Notes under the pieces: model-generated
Database searches by the model: none
The model's input: the letters and a program-made list of their open reading frames with translations, nothing else
What the model was told of the DNA's origin: nothing
Program-made: the position numbers and the translations under genes
Source of the DNA: Lineus longissimus
Lineage: Eukaryota; Nemertea; Pilidiophora; Heteronemertea; Lineidae
NCBI RefSeq assembly: GCF_910592395.1
Contig: NC_088316.1
Coordinates: 16,058,001-16,122,000 of the forward strand
Reading direction: 5' to 3'
DNA length: 64,000 nucleotides
Shown here: positions 1 to 17,212 of the stretch, piece after piece
Numbering within the stretch: the stretch's first letter is position 1
Layout: every line of letters begins with the position of its first letter

Positions 1-124
1 CAAAGTGCTTTACAACAACTGAAGATGGCAGCACATGCAGGTACAAGGAATGATTTTCATTGAGTAATTGCCCCTTTATGAAGAGAAACATGCCTTGAAA
101 CGGGACTAGAATAGGTTGCACTAC

Positions 125-3100
125 CTGATGGTCCCTCTATGTATTCCAGCTTGCAGTCAAGTTCACCACTCTTGTACATAAGGCATGGGTAGTAACGCCC
201 CTCTGGGAGATTATCGAAAGCAATTCCAAGCTCCATGGGAATGTGAGGCGCCAATGCGGTGAAGCCGTATCGGGAACTATTCTCCAGGTCGATAACCAGC
301 TGGAATCTGTAGTAGCGATCTGGCTCGAAATCTGTAATTCCATAGAAGAAACTGTGATAAATATGTGTGGAGCACTTTACAGGAAAGGCAGGCCTGGAAG
401 TTTGCATTTGACAGTGTTCAGTTTTGAGTATTTTTGTGAGAAGGGTTATACAATGTTCAGTTGTTTCATATTTGATTAAATGGCACCTGAATCCAACTCA
501 CCCAGGGGATAGACTGGATACCTTGCAATCTGTCTGCTACCATGATACAAGGTGCCTTCCACGATGTCCCACAACCAGACATACAAGCTGCGGTCCACAG
601 AGACGTAGTCGGTGTCGTAATAATGTTCGTTCACTGAAATAAATTGGTACCAAATGTTGCAGGAAGAAACAATACATGTCAATAGTTGAGTCACAAATGA
701 CATTCGATCTCATCTCATTCACGGGAAATGTAACAAATTTGCCAAAAACGAAGCGCTGATGGTCTTGTGATCATTGGTGCTACTGAAAAGATATCTGACG
801 ATTCCGTCACTGACCTATTCCAATCAAATAGTGGTCCTCAGGTCCAAGTATTTGTGAGAATGTATAAGTCCAGATATGGAAGCCCTCCACCACAGGAATC
901 TTCCCTCGCACAGGGTCAGAGTTGGAAACATTCTTGGATCGTGCACCATTATGAATCACAGCACTTCGTAACAACCATTTTGGGTCCCTTCTCTGAAAAC
1001 ATGGTCAATATGTAGGAGTTACATCTTTATGTGAAGCCACTCTATTTAAGTGAGGAGAAGCCTTCACCAAGTGATACATTCTTCTGCATTCAGTTAATTC
1101 AATTTGGCAACTTTTTCCCAGATGTTGTAATGCAACCAATCAATACCAGGACGTCTGGCAGACCTAGAAAGTCAATACTGAAAAGCCTATTCTTCTGAGC
1201 AACCCGCCACCAAGTGCATAGAACGGACAGTAACAAACTATTAAGCAAACTGACTTTTTGATAGCAGATTTAACCTTCTACATTACTCACACTCATAAGT
1301 GTTAAAATTTTGTGTTGATAGTCTGATACACCCATTCATACACCTGGGTGGAGTAAGGCAAGTATGACAAAGAGATCTGTCTAGGACTCATGCAGACTGT
1401 GAGGATCAAACCAGGGACAGAGTTTGGGTAACAGTTGGGCTTCTGGCCGAGCAACTCTGTCTGTCTCTGAATAAACCTACATCAATTCCAAATACTGTAT
1501 TGGCGATTGTGTCTCTATCCCACGTAAACTTATCCTTCATCTTGTCTGATGCCATCTCGAGTGGGAGCCAGTGAGGGCGTAACAACGACTTGTATCCTAG
1601 CAACGCCTGGTACTCGGTGACTGTCAGCGCCATCTTTTCAGAATCATGAATGAAATTGTGCAGATAATCTGAAGCAAGGAATGATCTTTGAATATTGAAA
1701 GGTTATTATTAAATAGGTATATTCCAGCACAATTTAACAGTTTAAGGGGGATACAGCATAAGGGGTATCAGGCACAGGCTCCTGCCTATTGTCTCCGTTT
1801 TAATAAGTATAGCAGGAGTTATTTTCGAGTTCGCACTTTTGCTAGGTTTTTCTCTCCTTTTCCATGTACAGTCAAAGGATAATTGATGGCAATTACCATT
1901 GTTTAGATTCAATGCCCATGTATACTTGGGAGATCTAGGATACATCCAAAAATTTACACAATCATTTCTATCAACTGTTCATGTCGAATTTGGGCCCATA
2001 AACAACAATATCTCATTGATATAAATGGCATTTCTGGAGGGTGATGATAAAGTTCTTGATTTTCTGGTTACTGGGGTATGTCAAGAGCACAAAGCTTGGT
2101 GAATTTGACCCTGTTGTTGGACTGGTACACTTTACATATGATAAACTCAGAGCTATAAACAGCACCTGGGCGTTCCCCTATTTTTTCCTTTGGGAATTCA
2201 CACAATTTGTTTGCAGATCAACAAAACTCACTGAATAAATACCAGTAAGTCAACCAAGTTGACATTAAGCAACACTCAAAGAAGGGTACTGACATAACAT
2301 TAGCTATACCATACGTAGCACACGCAATTTTCCTATAACATATGAAAAGACCCCCCCCCCCCCCCGATTCACCTGTGGACATTTATAGCTCTGAGTTAAT
2401 TGATATTGCGACAGTCTGCAATAGGGTCTTATCGTCAAGGTTTAGTCTGAGGAGTTTTGAGACACAGGATTGTGGAAGAGAAATCTTTATCAAGACATAG
2501 CAAGTATAGAGGAATGGCTTTTCTTCAGAGAAGGGTAAAGTTGGTTTTATATCATTTTGGAAAGGGGGGCTGAGCAGCCTCATGAGGCTGCTCAGCCCCC
2601 CTTAGCCCCCCTTTCCAAAATGATATAAAACCAACAAGCCTACCCCTAGTGGTTAAAACTGTTGGATTCAACGGTTGGTATGAACCAGCCTGACTTTCAA
2701 GGAAGTCAAATTCCTGGTTCTTCACAGTCCTTTGAATGAGATGTAAAACTGAGGTTCATTGTAACTGGTGTCTATATGTGGGCAAGCAAAATACCCAGCC
2801 CAGAGACAGGGGAGATGTTTTAGAATCAAGAGCAGAGGAAATGTTTGGCTACATGGTTTAACACCCTTTTCTGAACCATTTTCTATTGATCCTAGAAAAG
2901 TCCTAATCAATTTTTCAACAGTGCAAACAAGGGGAATTACTCTATAGTTACATACACTGTAGGCTATTAAATTATGTATCAACATATCAATAACAAAGTG
3001 GTTCTGCACACTAAAACTTGTTTCAACGTGATACCAACAAAAGCTACAATAATAGCTAAAGGGTCAGCAAAACTTCAAAGCATGACATAACTCGCCGCGG

Positions 3101-6100
3101 ACCGCTCCAATCCATATCCAGCACACTAGTAATTGATAGAATCACAGCAGTATGTGAGCTGCTGTTTTGCCCCAACTCTACAAAAAATGATTCTTTTCAA
3201 ACACGGACTTTCTAAGAATTCTTTGAAACAGTGCCTTCCAGACAAAATTGGAAATAAAACAACCCCAGAGTTGAGTATTACATCAAGACACTCATCCTGT
3301 AAGATTTGTTTTTATTTGCAGGTCACTCTGCTGGTGATAGGATGTCTGGTTGGGCTTCTCGCACTAGAGATACAAGCCTTAACTGATGCCGAGATCTCCC
3401 AGTTTTCCTCCACGGGAGTCACAGAGGCCAACACCAATCTCCAAGGCAGTGTGTCGGTGACCAAGTCTGGTGACACTTTGACCTTGGTGAGCAACAACAT
3501 TCCGGATCACCCAACGGGATCATTTCCCAATACTGACAACCCGAATACCATATCAGCCCAGTCTTACACGTACATGATCCCGAATAATCCTTCCTTTGCG
3601 AGTACGCCCACCTGCCTACCTGAGGGTCCGATAGGTTTCACTCTTAATGGTGTTGCCTTTTACAGCGCAATGACTGGTTTTGGAACTAATGCTGGACACT
3701 GTGAGGTATTTGATGAATGTGATGCCCATGCTTCGCCTGATGGTGCCTACCACTACCACAGGACCATGAGCTGCCAATCGAATACATCCATAAGTAACCA
3801 ATTCCTTGGGGTAGCGATGGATGGATATGCTCTTTATGGCCCGAGGCTTTCAAATGGTACAATGATAACAAATGCAGAACTGGACGACTGTCACGGCACT
3901 ACCATTGACGGCTCCTACCGCTACTACCTGACCGAAACGTACCCCTACATGTTAGGCTGCTTCAAAGGAAGCCTAATTGATTCGACCCTCACTCAAGCTC
4001 AAGCCTCACCAAACTGTGCACTTGCTAGTGATTTGACTGACACCACTGACTGCACTGCCGATCAGGGACAGGGACCCTGTCCCCCAGGGAGAAGGTGCAG
4101 TGCCCCAGGTGTATCTAGCATGAAATTGATTTCACTCCTTGTGATCTGCTTTATTATCGTCGGTTTATTGTTCTAAAAGATCCCTACTGTTTTAAAGCTG
4201 ACCTAAAATTGGTTTTGACTTTGATATGTCCTTTCAGTAGTCCATCACTCCACTGCAAGAGGCAGCATTTGACACCTTTCAAAGCTTTTTAGGTCAGACA
4301 ACAACAATTACTTGAAAATTGTCACAATATATTGTATCAACATTGTATCAATACCTCCAGTGGAATCATGCCTTAAATGGATCTAAGACACTCACCTTTT
4401 GGCCCATCTAAGTAAGTAAGAGAAACCGGAAAGTAACCAGTGATGTAGAGCACCGTAGGGTAGAGTTTAACGTGAGGAAGATTTTTAAAGGCTGGTCCAA
4501 GATTCTCGCCTTCATACTCAAAAGACATCTCTCCTTTATCACAGTCGAGTATCGCTGTGATGCCCCGCATGGCATGAAGGGTCTTGGGAACTGAAAACGA
4601 TACAGTAGAAATGATAAGTACAAATAATCTGATCGCAGTCAACGTTAAAAATCTGAAAGCAATCCCAAATTGTTGCTTATGGAAACAGGTGAAAGGTGTC
4701 AATAAACAATGCAATGAAAGGAAAATGATTTACCATTTTGTGCATAGAGTTCATCATGGTACTGATCATTGTAGAGTTGTTTCGTGAGGTGGCGCCAGCC
4801 CCAGAAGTTATGGACATACTTCAACATTTCGACTTTGTGGGGCTTCCCGTCATAGTAATCATCAAAATCTTCAGTAGCTGAAATGAAATGGTAAGAGTGA
4901 AGAACATCATCCTTGTATACCAGGAAGACAAAGAAGACAGGAGCTGGTAAAAAATCTTTAAGGTCATCAACTAAAGTACTGAACAAACAAGCAATTTAAG
5001 TCGTTGCGATGGAGCCACATGACAATTGTGGCAGGAATGTGGCTGGTGATTGGTTAAATCATAATCGCCATGTTGTCATAGAACCTTCACGGATCACAGC
5101 AACTAAAATTGCTTGTTTGTGCAGAGCTTTACTGCAGCAGCAAAGTTTACACAATCTCACAGAAGCACAAACTTACATATTCCAACGACGAGATCATTAT
5201 GTCTGAAGTCTAGTTCCATGAAGGAGACAGTCGATGTGTACATCTGCTCCTCCCTGATCTCCCATTTGTGAATACCAGACGTGAAACCACGACGACTTCG
5301 GATACCCTAGAAAAGGAACCAGACCCATGCAGGATAAAGGATTGTGCAGACGGCAAGTTTTGTCAACAATAAAGGCCTGTCTACATCATAAGGGGTAGTT
5401 TATTTGGTACATATGTAACCAATTTTTAAATATGATATCAATTTTGCTTATGTGTGCACATGCATACCACCAGTTAATTGGGATTGAAACTCTCATCCAG
5501 TATATGTACGTAGGCCGTCAAGTAATCAAGTTAAAAAGAGCAAAGGATTCTGCACACAGCAGTGTGCCAGCGCACAAGCAATGAAAGTGCCCTGACTTCA
5601 CTGCCACCTACCAAGTGATATGAAGACTACTTGGATGAGTCGAGACCAAACTGAACGAAGAAGAAAATGATGACCTCTACTGAGAGGTTCGACATTAGGA
5701 CTTACCAGAACATTTTCATAGTTATCGGTGGTGTAGGTGTCCTTGTGCACATGACAAATACATGGGTTATTTGGGATACTACTGTATAACTTGTAGGCTT
5801 TCTTGCGTTGGTCCCAACCATGTGAAACCTCCAATAGATTGTGCTGTCTGTCAGTCAATTTGGAGATACCTAAAAAGGTACAGAAATGACTGTATAACTC
5901 ATATCATGTGTCATGCACTGTCAAAAGTTTTAGGTCATTTTGAAACCACAAGGATTTGAGGAAAAGTGACTCCATTATAAACTTCAGTTCTTTTGAAAAA
6001 ATAAATACAGTAATACTCCTAGGATATGTTTGTCCACAATATTCAAACAGTATCATTTACTTACAGATATCTTCAAGTTTGATTTCCTCCTTTTCCACCT

Positions 6101-8477
6101 CATCTTCCTTAGGTTTCCTCACCAGAAAGCTGGAGTCAAGCACCACAAGTTTCACCTCCATGTTGGTGAAGACACAGGAACAAGCTGGGTAGAGTTCGTA
6201 ATCCTGAATTTTACCAGATTGGAGATCTGAAAGTAAATTCTTTTATGTACCGGTAGGTAATATTTGGACAAACAGGTGTAGTTGTCCTACATTAGAAAAA
6301 TAAATTTCCTTGCCAGATTGGTTAAAAGCATCAAAGGATTCATAGTTTTCTTCTTCTTTGCATTCATTAGTAACTCAAACAAATACGTAGTCCGATCTGG
6401 TTTATGAAGAAATTGGTTGACTCAAGTTCTCTCCTATTCCCGCCCGAGTCTGGCTGCCAGGTCTACGTCAAGACAACAAAACCTGGTCCTTCTAGGCAGC
6501 ATAGAGGTGGCAGTCTTGAAGAGTATGGACAGGAGTCTGATCACGTTGGGAAGTAAGAATCACTCTGGGACCTACCTGTAAATGCAACGCCAAGGTCCTT
6601 CTCATTGATCATAAAGCTGAGCTCCCCCTTCTCCATGTCGAGAATCATGGTAATACATCGCGGGATGATCATGTCGGTGGCGGGGTAGACTAGGTCGGAA
6701 ATCTTTCCATTGTGGATGAGCTGACGTGATGGCAGATCCCATCCCCAGCTGAACTCATCTTTACCCAACAGGTGACCAAATTCTGAAGAGAACATAATAG
6801 CACATGCAATTGAGGGCACATTTTCTGATTAGCCCTTGGTAGTTTTGTTATAATTTGCTTGGTTTATGAATTCACCTTGAGCCCAGATTCAAATACACTG
6901 ACTGTAAAATAGAATGGAACCTTTACAACAGAACACTCTTTCTATTATGGACAAGCAGTTTTGGTCCAGAATTGGTAGGTCCCTTTCCTCGCTGCAAGGC
7001 AACTTTACAAAAGAGACAATCAGAGACAGACATCCTGGAGGATTAACAGAAATCAACAAGGACATGAAGGAAGAGGTTTGACTTTACACACACCTGGCAT
7101 GCTGAGGTCAGCATACTTCATCACCACACCAACACTGCAATATGATCCCCATGGCGCATCATTGAATAGGAACTGGAACACGTGCTTCCCACTGTTGAAG
7201 CCAATGGAACCTCTGGCAGCATCTGTAGAAGGTGCACCCTTTCTTCTGATGATCTTGGATTTATTCTCGATGACATCAATATTTGGTCCTTTACAGTTTA
7301 CATCCCACTGGTACTTCACTGAAATGAATAAATTATTACGATTGGTCGGTTAAAGACTTTTAAGACTTGTCAATAACATTGGTGTAAAAAAATTCCACTT
7401 GAGTAGCAACATAAGATGTTTGTTGTCTTCGACCCTAGACTGTCGTCTTCGACTCAAGGCTAGACCATTAGGGACCAGAAAAGATTGGCATTTTTACAAT
7501 CAACTCATCATAAACAATAAAACTAGGTTGTGACACTGAACTGAGAAGTCACCAAATCCAGACTGATAGTGTACGCTCTCGTTTAAAGCCTGCAATCTTA
7601 CCATGTTGTTTTCCTTTCCTGAATGTAGTACCTGCGAGATTGGCATTATTACAATCAACTCATCATAAACAATAAAACTAGGTTGTGACGCTGAACTGAG
7701 AAGTCACCAAATCCAGACTGATAGTGTACGCTCTCGTTTAAAGCCTGCAATCTTACCATGTTGTTTTCCTTTCCTGAATGTAGTACCTGCGAGAAGCTTG
7801 GACTTCGAATCGATTCCAGAAGATACGCATGTGTCCCCAAGGTAGCTACCATCATCAGAGGGTGTCACAGCATTCATGCGCTTTTGTAAGCTCCTTTTGA
7901 ACCGATTCTTCGATTTCCGGAATGAGTTGCGGAACACACTCAGGTGGACGCGTTCATCATAGCAAGAAAATAAGGCGTATTCATCCAATGCTTGAGACAC
8001 GGATGGTGCTGGCAGCAAATGTTGCGTACTGTGATGCCTGGTTGGAGGACGATCACCAGGGATGCCGGGGAGAGAGTTCCGCTTGGGAAGATCGAGTACC
8101 AGTCCTTGAAATGAGTGTCTCTTCGGGTAATGCTTCGATTTGTCAAGAACTGATCGATTGTCATTGACATCTTTATCGCTGTTTGTTGAGAAAGTTCGCT
8201 CGATACACTTTGGGAATGGTTTCCCAAAAAGTAAATTCCCATCATGATAACAGTCCAACTCTGCTGTCACAGCTGGGAATAATTCTTCAGTACTTCCTGG
8301 TGTTGCTCCAAAGATAGAGGATGGAGAGGACAGATCATTGTCTGGCAGTTTCAGGTCATTTCCGCCAAGGATGATGTCGGGTTGTGAACATGGAGAGTGG
8401 CCATCATGTGAATTATCAATGTCAATAGTTAGTTTTGTAAATTCATCACAATCGCCACTGTCAGTTTTCTCCATCAT
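125..8477 (-). CDS. Protein with three SPRY (B30.2-like) domains, 3' end beyond window
   Basis: Twelve coding exons on the minus strand: 8477-7757, 7320-7094, 6783-6576, 6226-6065, 5869-5706, 5306-5177, 4877-4734, 4590-4396, 1668-1481, 992-815, 633-502 and 331-125. The last ends at a donor, so the 3' end lies outside. All phases join and give about 885 residues. Exon 1 (about 240 aa) is Ser-rich, basic near its end and looks disordered. Exons 2-3 encode an SPSB/FBXO45-type SPRY domain (RGSIGFNSGKHVFQF, SWGWDL, ILDMEKGELSF, LGVAFT). Exons 5-8 encode a second (LDCDKGEMSFEYEG, LGPAF) and exons 9-12 a third (MELGIAFDNLPEGRYYP). Exons 8 and 12 end at the same domain position (YLDGPKG, YIEGPSG), which points to internal duplication. 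SPRY domains are protein-interaction modules. No SOCS box, F-box or RING is visible yet, so no partner is assigned. The start is the first ATG of the long open exon. Domain calls are firm; the name is open. Confidence 0.82.
2540..2635. repeat. Near-perfect fold-back palindrome
   Basis: Arms of about 43 nt meet at 2582/2583 with no spacer. The left arm starts GTTGGTTTTATATCATTTTG and the right arm ends with its reverse complement at 2635. The right arm carries a 9-nt insertion in its C-rich part (2599-2608). It lies in the large intron of the SPRY gene, between exons 8 and 9. The near-identity of the arms suggests a recent MITE-like or template-switch origin. It would form a strong hairpin in the pre-mRNA. 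Confidence 0.85.
3133..4176 (+). CDS. YHYH-domain secreted or membrane-anchored protein, nested gene
   Basis: Open frame of 347 codons. The YHYH family hallmark is at residues 206-209 (DGAYHYHRT), followed by the second family motif GVAMDGYALYGP at about 228-239. Upstream is GFTLNGVAFYSA, and paired cysteines are spread through the domain. A hydrophobic stretch (VTLLVIGCLVGLLALEI, residues 64-80) looks like a signal peptide. It is directly preceded by a good acceptor (TTTTTATTTGCAG, ending at 3321), so the first about 63 codons are probably intron and a separate first exon supplies the start. The last 18 residues are strongly hydrophobic (MKLISLLVICFIIVGLLF), as in a GPI signal or tail anchor. 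The family's biochemical role is not known to me. The gene sits inside the intron of the SPRY gene on the opposite strand. Confidence 0.75.
   Translation: MIESQQYVSCCFAPTLQKMILFKHGLSKNSLKQCLPDKIGNKTTPELSITSRHSSCKICFYLQVTLLVIGCLVGLLALEIQALTDAEISQFSSTGVTEANTNLQGSVSVTKSGDTLTLVSNNIPDHPTGSFPNTDNPNTISAQSYTYMIPNNPSFASTPTCLPEGPIGFTLNGVAFYSAMTGFGTNAGHCEVFDECDAHASPDGAYHYHRTMSCQSNTSISNQFLGVAMDGYALYGPRLSNGTMITNAELDDCHGTTIDGSYRYYLTETYPYMLGCFKGSLIDSTLTQAQASPNCALASDLTDTTDCTADQGQGPCPPGRRCSAPGVSSMKLISLLVICFIIVGLLF
7482..7793. repeat. 155-bp tandem duplication across an exon-intron junction
   Basis: Copies 7482-7637 and 7638-7793 are nearly identical, with only about two or three differences (for example GACACTGA versus GACGCTGA). 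The upstream copy, in minus-strand sense, holds the last 37 nt of SPRY-gene exon 1 and its donor. The second copy repeats both the exon tail and the donor inside intron 1. This creates a spare 5' splice site at about 7601 and a pseudo-exon. Confidence 0.9.
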
Positions 8478-8786
8478 TACTAAGGACCAATTACATAATT
8501 TTCATCTGCAGCTTCAGTATCTGTTCGCTCCCGCTTCTTTGGAGATGACTAAATAAACATTTCATCAGTTGCTTCAGTGATTGATATTCATTATCTTCTC
8601 CAGGTTTATGTGAGAGGACTGATACTTAGTGTTTCCCCTTCATTGGTTGTTGAGACTGAAACAGAAAGAATTCCAGGAAATGTGGAATTGCCTATTATTT
8701 TTACATTTACAAATATTGAGATAATTGCAATTAATTTTATAATGAGAAATTTTGTATATCAAATCCATTAGCCAGGTAGGTAAGAA
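8478..8786. other. 5' flank of the SPRY gene, no gene seen
   Basis: AT-rich sequence upstream of the SPRY-gene start codon and before the transposon. It should contain that gene's promoter and 5' UTR. I see no TATA box or clear conserved element. Confidence 0.4.
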
Positions 8787-8794
8787 CTTGTACT

Positions 8795-8882
8795 GGTATC
8801 CAGTCAGAACGGCCCCTGGTCAAAACGGCCCCGCTTTAAATAGAGTCAAAACGGCCCCGAGTCAAAACGGCCCTGGGTCAAA
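8795..8882 (+). repeat. Left terminal inverted repeat of the MULE
   Basis: Begins GGTATCCAGTCAGAACGGCC and contains several spaced copies of GTCARAACGGCCC. It matches the reverse complement of 10268-10356 with only a few differences. Confidence 0.88.
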
Positions 8883-9289
8883 ACGGCCCTTGGTAGTTTA
8901 GTGGTAGTAACCTATCTGAACTAGATAACTTTTTTTACTGCGTGCGTGTAACCAGTGGTAAGGAGATAAGAAAGCAGATGTTATGCACTTTTAAAACTTA
9001 GAAGTTGCGTTATCTGGTTTTTGGCCTGTTCGCCCATATTATTGTTATTATTATTAATCTTCTCTACATTATTCTCTATATGTAGGGCTAATGTAGGTCT
9101 ACACCATCGAACTTTATTCAGGTCCGTGATCACACAGAAAAATATAAGATCGTTAATTAAGCAAGGGGAATTAATCAAGGCTACTTTTCGTGATATTTGC
9201 TGAGGTTCCTTTTACCTTTAACTTCTAGACATCTATTTTGTTCAATAATTTTAGATCTGACCAAATACATATAGAGTGGAGAGGGATCG

Positions 9290-9530
9290 CACTGTCTCTT
9301 TAATCTTGTGACTGAGCTCATTGTGAACAGTGATCACATGCCAAAGGTGATGCGAATTCACTGTCTCTTTGATATTGCGGCTAATTAGAGCTAATTGCGA
9401 ACACTAATCACATGCCAAAGGTGATGCGAATTCACTGTCTCTTTGATCTTGCGGCTAATTAGAGCTAATTGCGAACACTAATCACATGCCAAAGGTGATG
9501 CGAATTCACTGTCTCTTTGATATTTCGATT
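9290..9530 (+). repeat. 69/74-bp tandem repeat inside the MULE
   Basis: CACTGTCTCTTTGAT recurs at 9290, 9359, 9433 and 9507 (spacings 69, 74 and 74 bp). Each unit carries AATCACATGCCAAAGGTGAT. The second and third units are nearly identical. It lies just upstream of the TATA box, so it may be a promoter or transposase-binding array. Confidence 0.85.
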
Positions 9531-9614
9531 AACAATAAAGGAACGATTACTAATTACAGACGGGACCTAATTCAAAAATGAGTACTGTTCATTTTATCAT
9601 CTCGTCACGATGAC

Positions 9615-9622
9615 TATATAAA
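9615..9622 (+). promoter_or_regulatory. TATA box of the MULE transposase gene
   Basis: TATATAAA stands 87 bp before the ORF ATG at 9709, in the expected orientation. The remnant therefore keeps a promoter although its coding region is cut short. Confidence 0.6.
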
Positions 9623-9708
9623 CCCCCAGAATTCTCAAGATCTTCATCAGTTTATTCCAAGACTTCATTGCTGCTACAACTCGACGCTACTTTCATCAAC
9701 ACCTTACT

Positions 9709-9900
9709 ATGACAGAAGAGGATCCCTGCATCTCCTGCCGCAAGCAAGTGAAGAGACGACAACATGGCCTCCAGTGCGAAGGATGTGACCAGTGGCAACA
9801 CCGAATCTGCAACACGGGTATCAGCCAGAAAGAGTACCGTGCCTCTGTCAAGCTGGGGAATGCGATCAGCTGGAAAAAAATAATGACTACATCCATGTAG
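9709..9900 (+). pseudogene. Truncated MULE-associated Cys/His-rich N-terminal fragment
   Basis: A 63-codon ORF with CISCRKQVKRRQHGLQCEGC followed by WQHRIC. Its C-x2-C, C-x2-C and H/C spacing resembles a small zinc-binding, PHD-like domain. This kind of domain heads long MULE transposases. It ends in a stop after SWKKIMTTSM, and no transposase core follows before the right TIR, so this is a deletion derivative. Confidence 0.65.
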
Positions 9901-10267
9901 CGAAACGACTCCACCCATGTAGCGAAACGTCCTCCATGTAGACTACAAATTCTTGAGGTCTAGATCACAGGATCGAAGTTCCCACCCCTAAAAATACTTA
10001 TCCCTAAACCGCCTCAACTATACACTCAACTATACCCGCCCACTTCACACGATACCCTGCACTCTCCGCCGCTATACACCTTTCCAGAAATGGGGCGCTG
10101 AGTGTCCGAAATAGTGATGTCATAAGGGGAAACGAGGCCTTATGGTGGAGGGACAAAGGAGATAGTCATGGTTGACCAACACACTTGAATGCCTTTAATG
10201 ACGGACAAGGGGGAAAAAGTTAGTTCCAATGCAAGCCACCAATTTCGGGAAGCATGCATAGGTGCCC

Positions 10268-10356
10268 ATTTGACCCAGGGCCGTTTTGACTCGGGGCCGT
10301 TTTGACTCTATTAAAGCGGGGGCCGTTTTGACCAGGGGCCGTTCTGACTGGTAAGC
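10268..10356 (-). repeat. Right terminal inverted repeat of the MULE
   Basis: Ends with GGGGCCGTTCTGACTGGTAAGC, the inverted counterpart of the left end. Differences are the outermost few bases and one extra C in the poly-C part. Confidence 0.88.
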
Positions 10357-10364
10357 CTTGTACT

Positions 10365-11444
10365 ACTACTATAGGTCTGTATAGTCAAAATATACTGTCA
10401 CCTCAATCTCACACAGTCAGACTTAACAGACTTCCAAGGGCACAGTGGCATCCCCATCCCCATGGCATGCCATGGCCTATAAGTTACAAACTTACATTTA
10501 TTTGATGGATGTCTATACTCTATGATGAAAATATGATTATTGATATTTCTGATTTCTCGTGAAATTCAAAACGGGATAACTTGTCAAGGTTCGGGTCAAT
10601 TATTAAATATTAGGAGTTCTGTTTAATGATAAAATCTTAGAGAACGATCAGAACGAAATTCGAACACAGGGCATCTCACCAAAACTGGGACTGTTGACAT
10701 TTCCTTGGAAAATCTTTACTTTTAATTTTCTTTTTGTGCCGCCAACAACGATGAGAAGTCATTATAATTTGTCAGCCAAACAAAATTTTGTTGATATCAT
10801 TTAAAGTTACACAGATAAAAAGATCAAATATCTAAACATTGCTTAAAAATATATAATTGGTGGTTTTATTGCTAATCGCGGAGTATTTGGTTAAAATGTA
10901 GAAGGTTGTAAGTGATCTAAGCGAAATTTGTGCGCACACATCTACAGCGCAGGCATGTTTCGTTGCGCCATCTTGGCCAAATCGCACATTTTTCTCGATT
11001 TGCCGGCTTGAAAAAAAATCATATCTATGGTGCATTGTCAAGTCTCTGATTCACTTTAGAAGGCGACCAAACAGAAGCACCATTAGTATAGGTGAGATTG
11101 ACGAAAATGCGTGAAAATCACTGGTAAATTTTAGGTTTTTGTCCCCCTAAACTTTCCAGCTGTTCCGCCAGTGAAAATGCACCGGGTGCCAACATTACAT
11201 TACATACATACATCAATACATTGCATGCATGTAGCGTGTATTGTTGCAACGCATGCACTGTGCTATGGAATGTACAGCCAATATGTGCACAACAGATATT
11301 GCATAACCAAGCGATAGAGGTACATGTATTGAAATCATGAAAGTACACTGGTCGTCCCAACACCATTTTTCAGTATAGATGGACCAGTAATCCCCAGCTT
11401 GTACCTGTGTTTTTGACTATCTGTGTTGTTTTTTTTTCAGAAAG
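10365..11444 (+). promoter_or_regulatory. ABCE1 upstream region with likely non-coding first exon
   Basis: No protein gene seen. The ABCE1 start ATG is preceded four bases upstream by a strong acceptor (poly-T then CAG, ending 11440), so the 5' UTR must begin in an upstream exon. AG|GTGAGA at 11091 is a good candidate donor. The promoter should lie near 10.9-11.1 kb. Confidence 0.5.

Positions 11445-17212
<5,768 letters not shown>

Larger units (their letters stand above)
8787..10364 (+). mobile_element. Internally deleted MULE-like DNA transposon
   Basis: Terminal inverted repeats of about 88 bp lie at 8795-8882 and 10268-10356. They are built from repeats of the word GTCAAAACGGCCC. The flanks carry an 8-bp direct repeat CTTGTACT at 8787-8794 and 10357-10364, nine with one mismatch, matching the 8-10 bp target duplication of mutator-like elements. 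Inside are a TATA box, a short ORF for a Cys/His-rich N-terminal domain of the type found on MULE transposases in marine invertebrates, and a 74-bp tandem repeat. No catalytic domain remains, so the element is non-autonomous. Superfamily assignment rests on the TIR length, target-site duplication and zinc-finger ORF. Confidence 0.82.
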
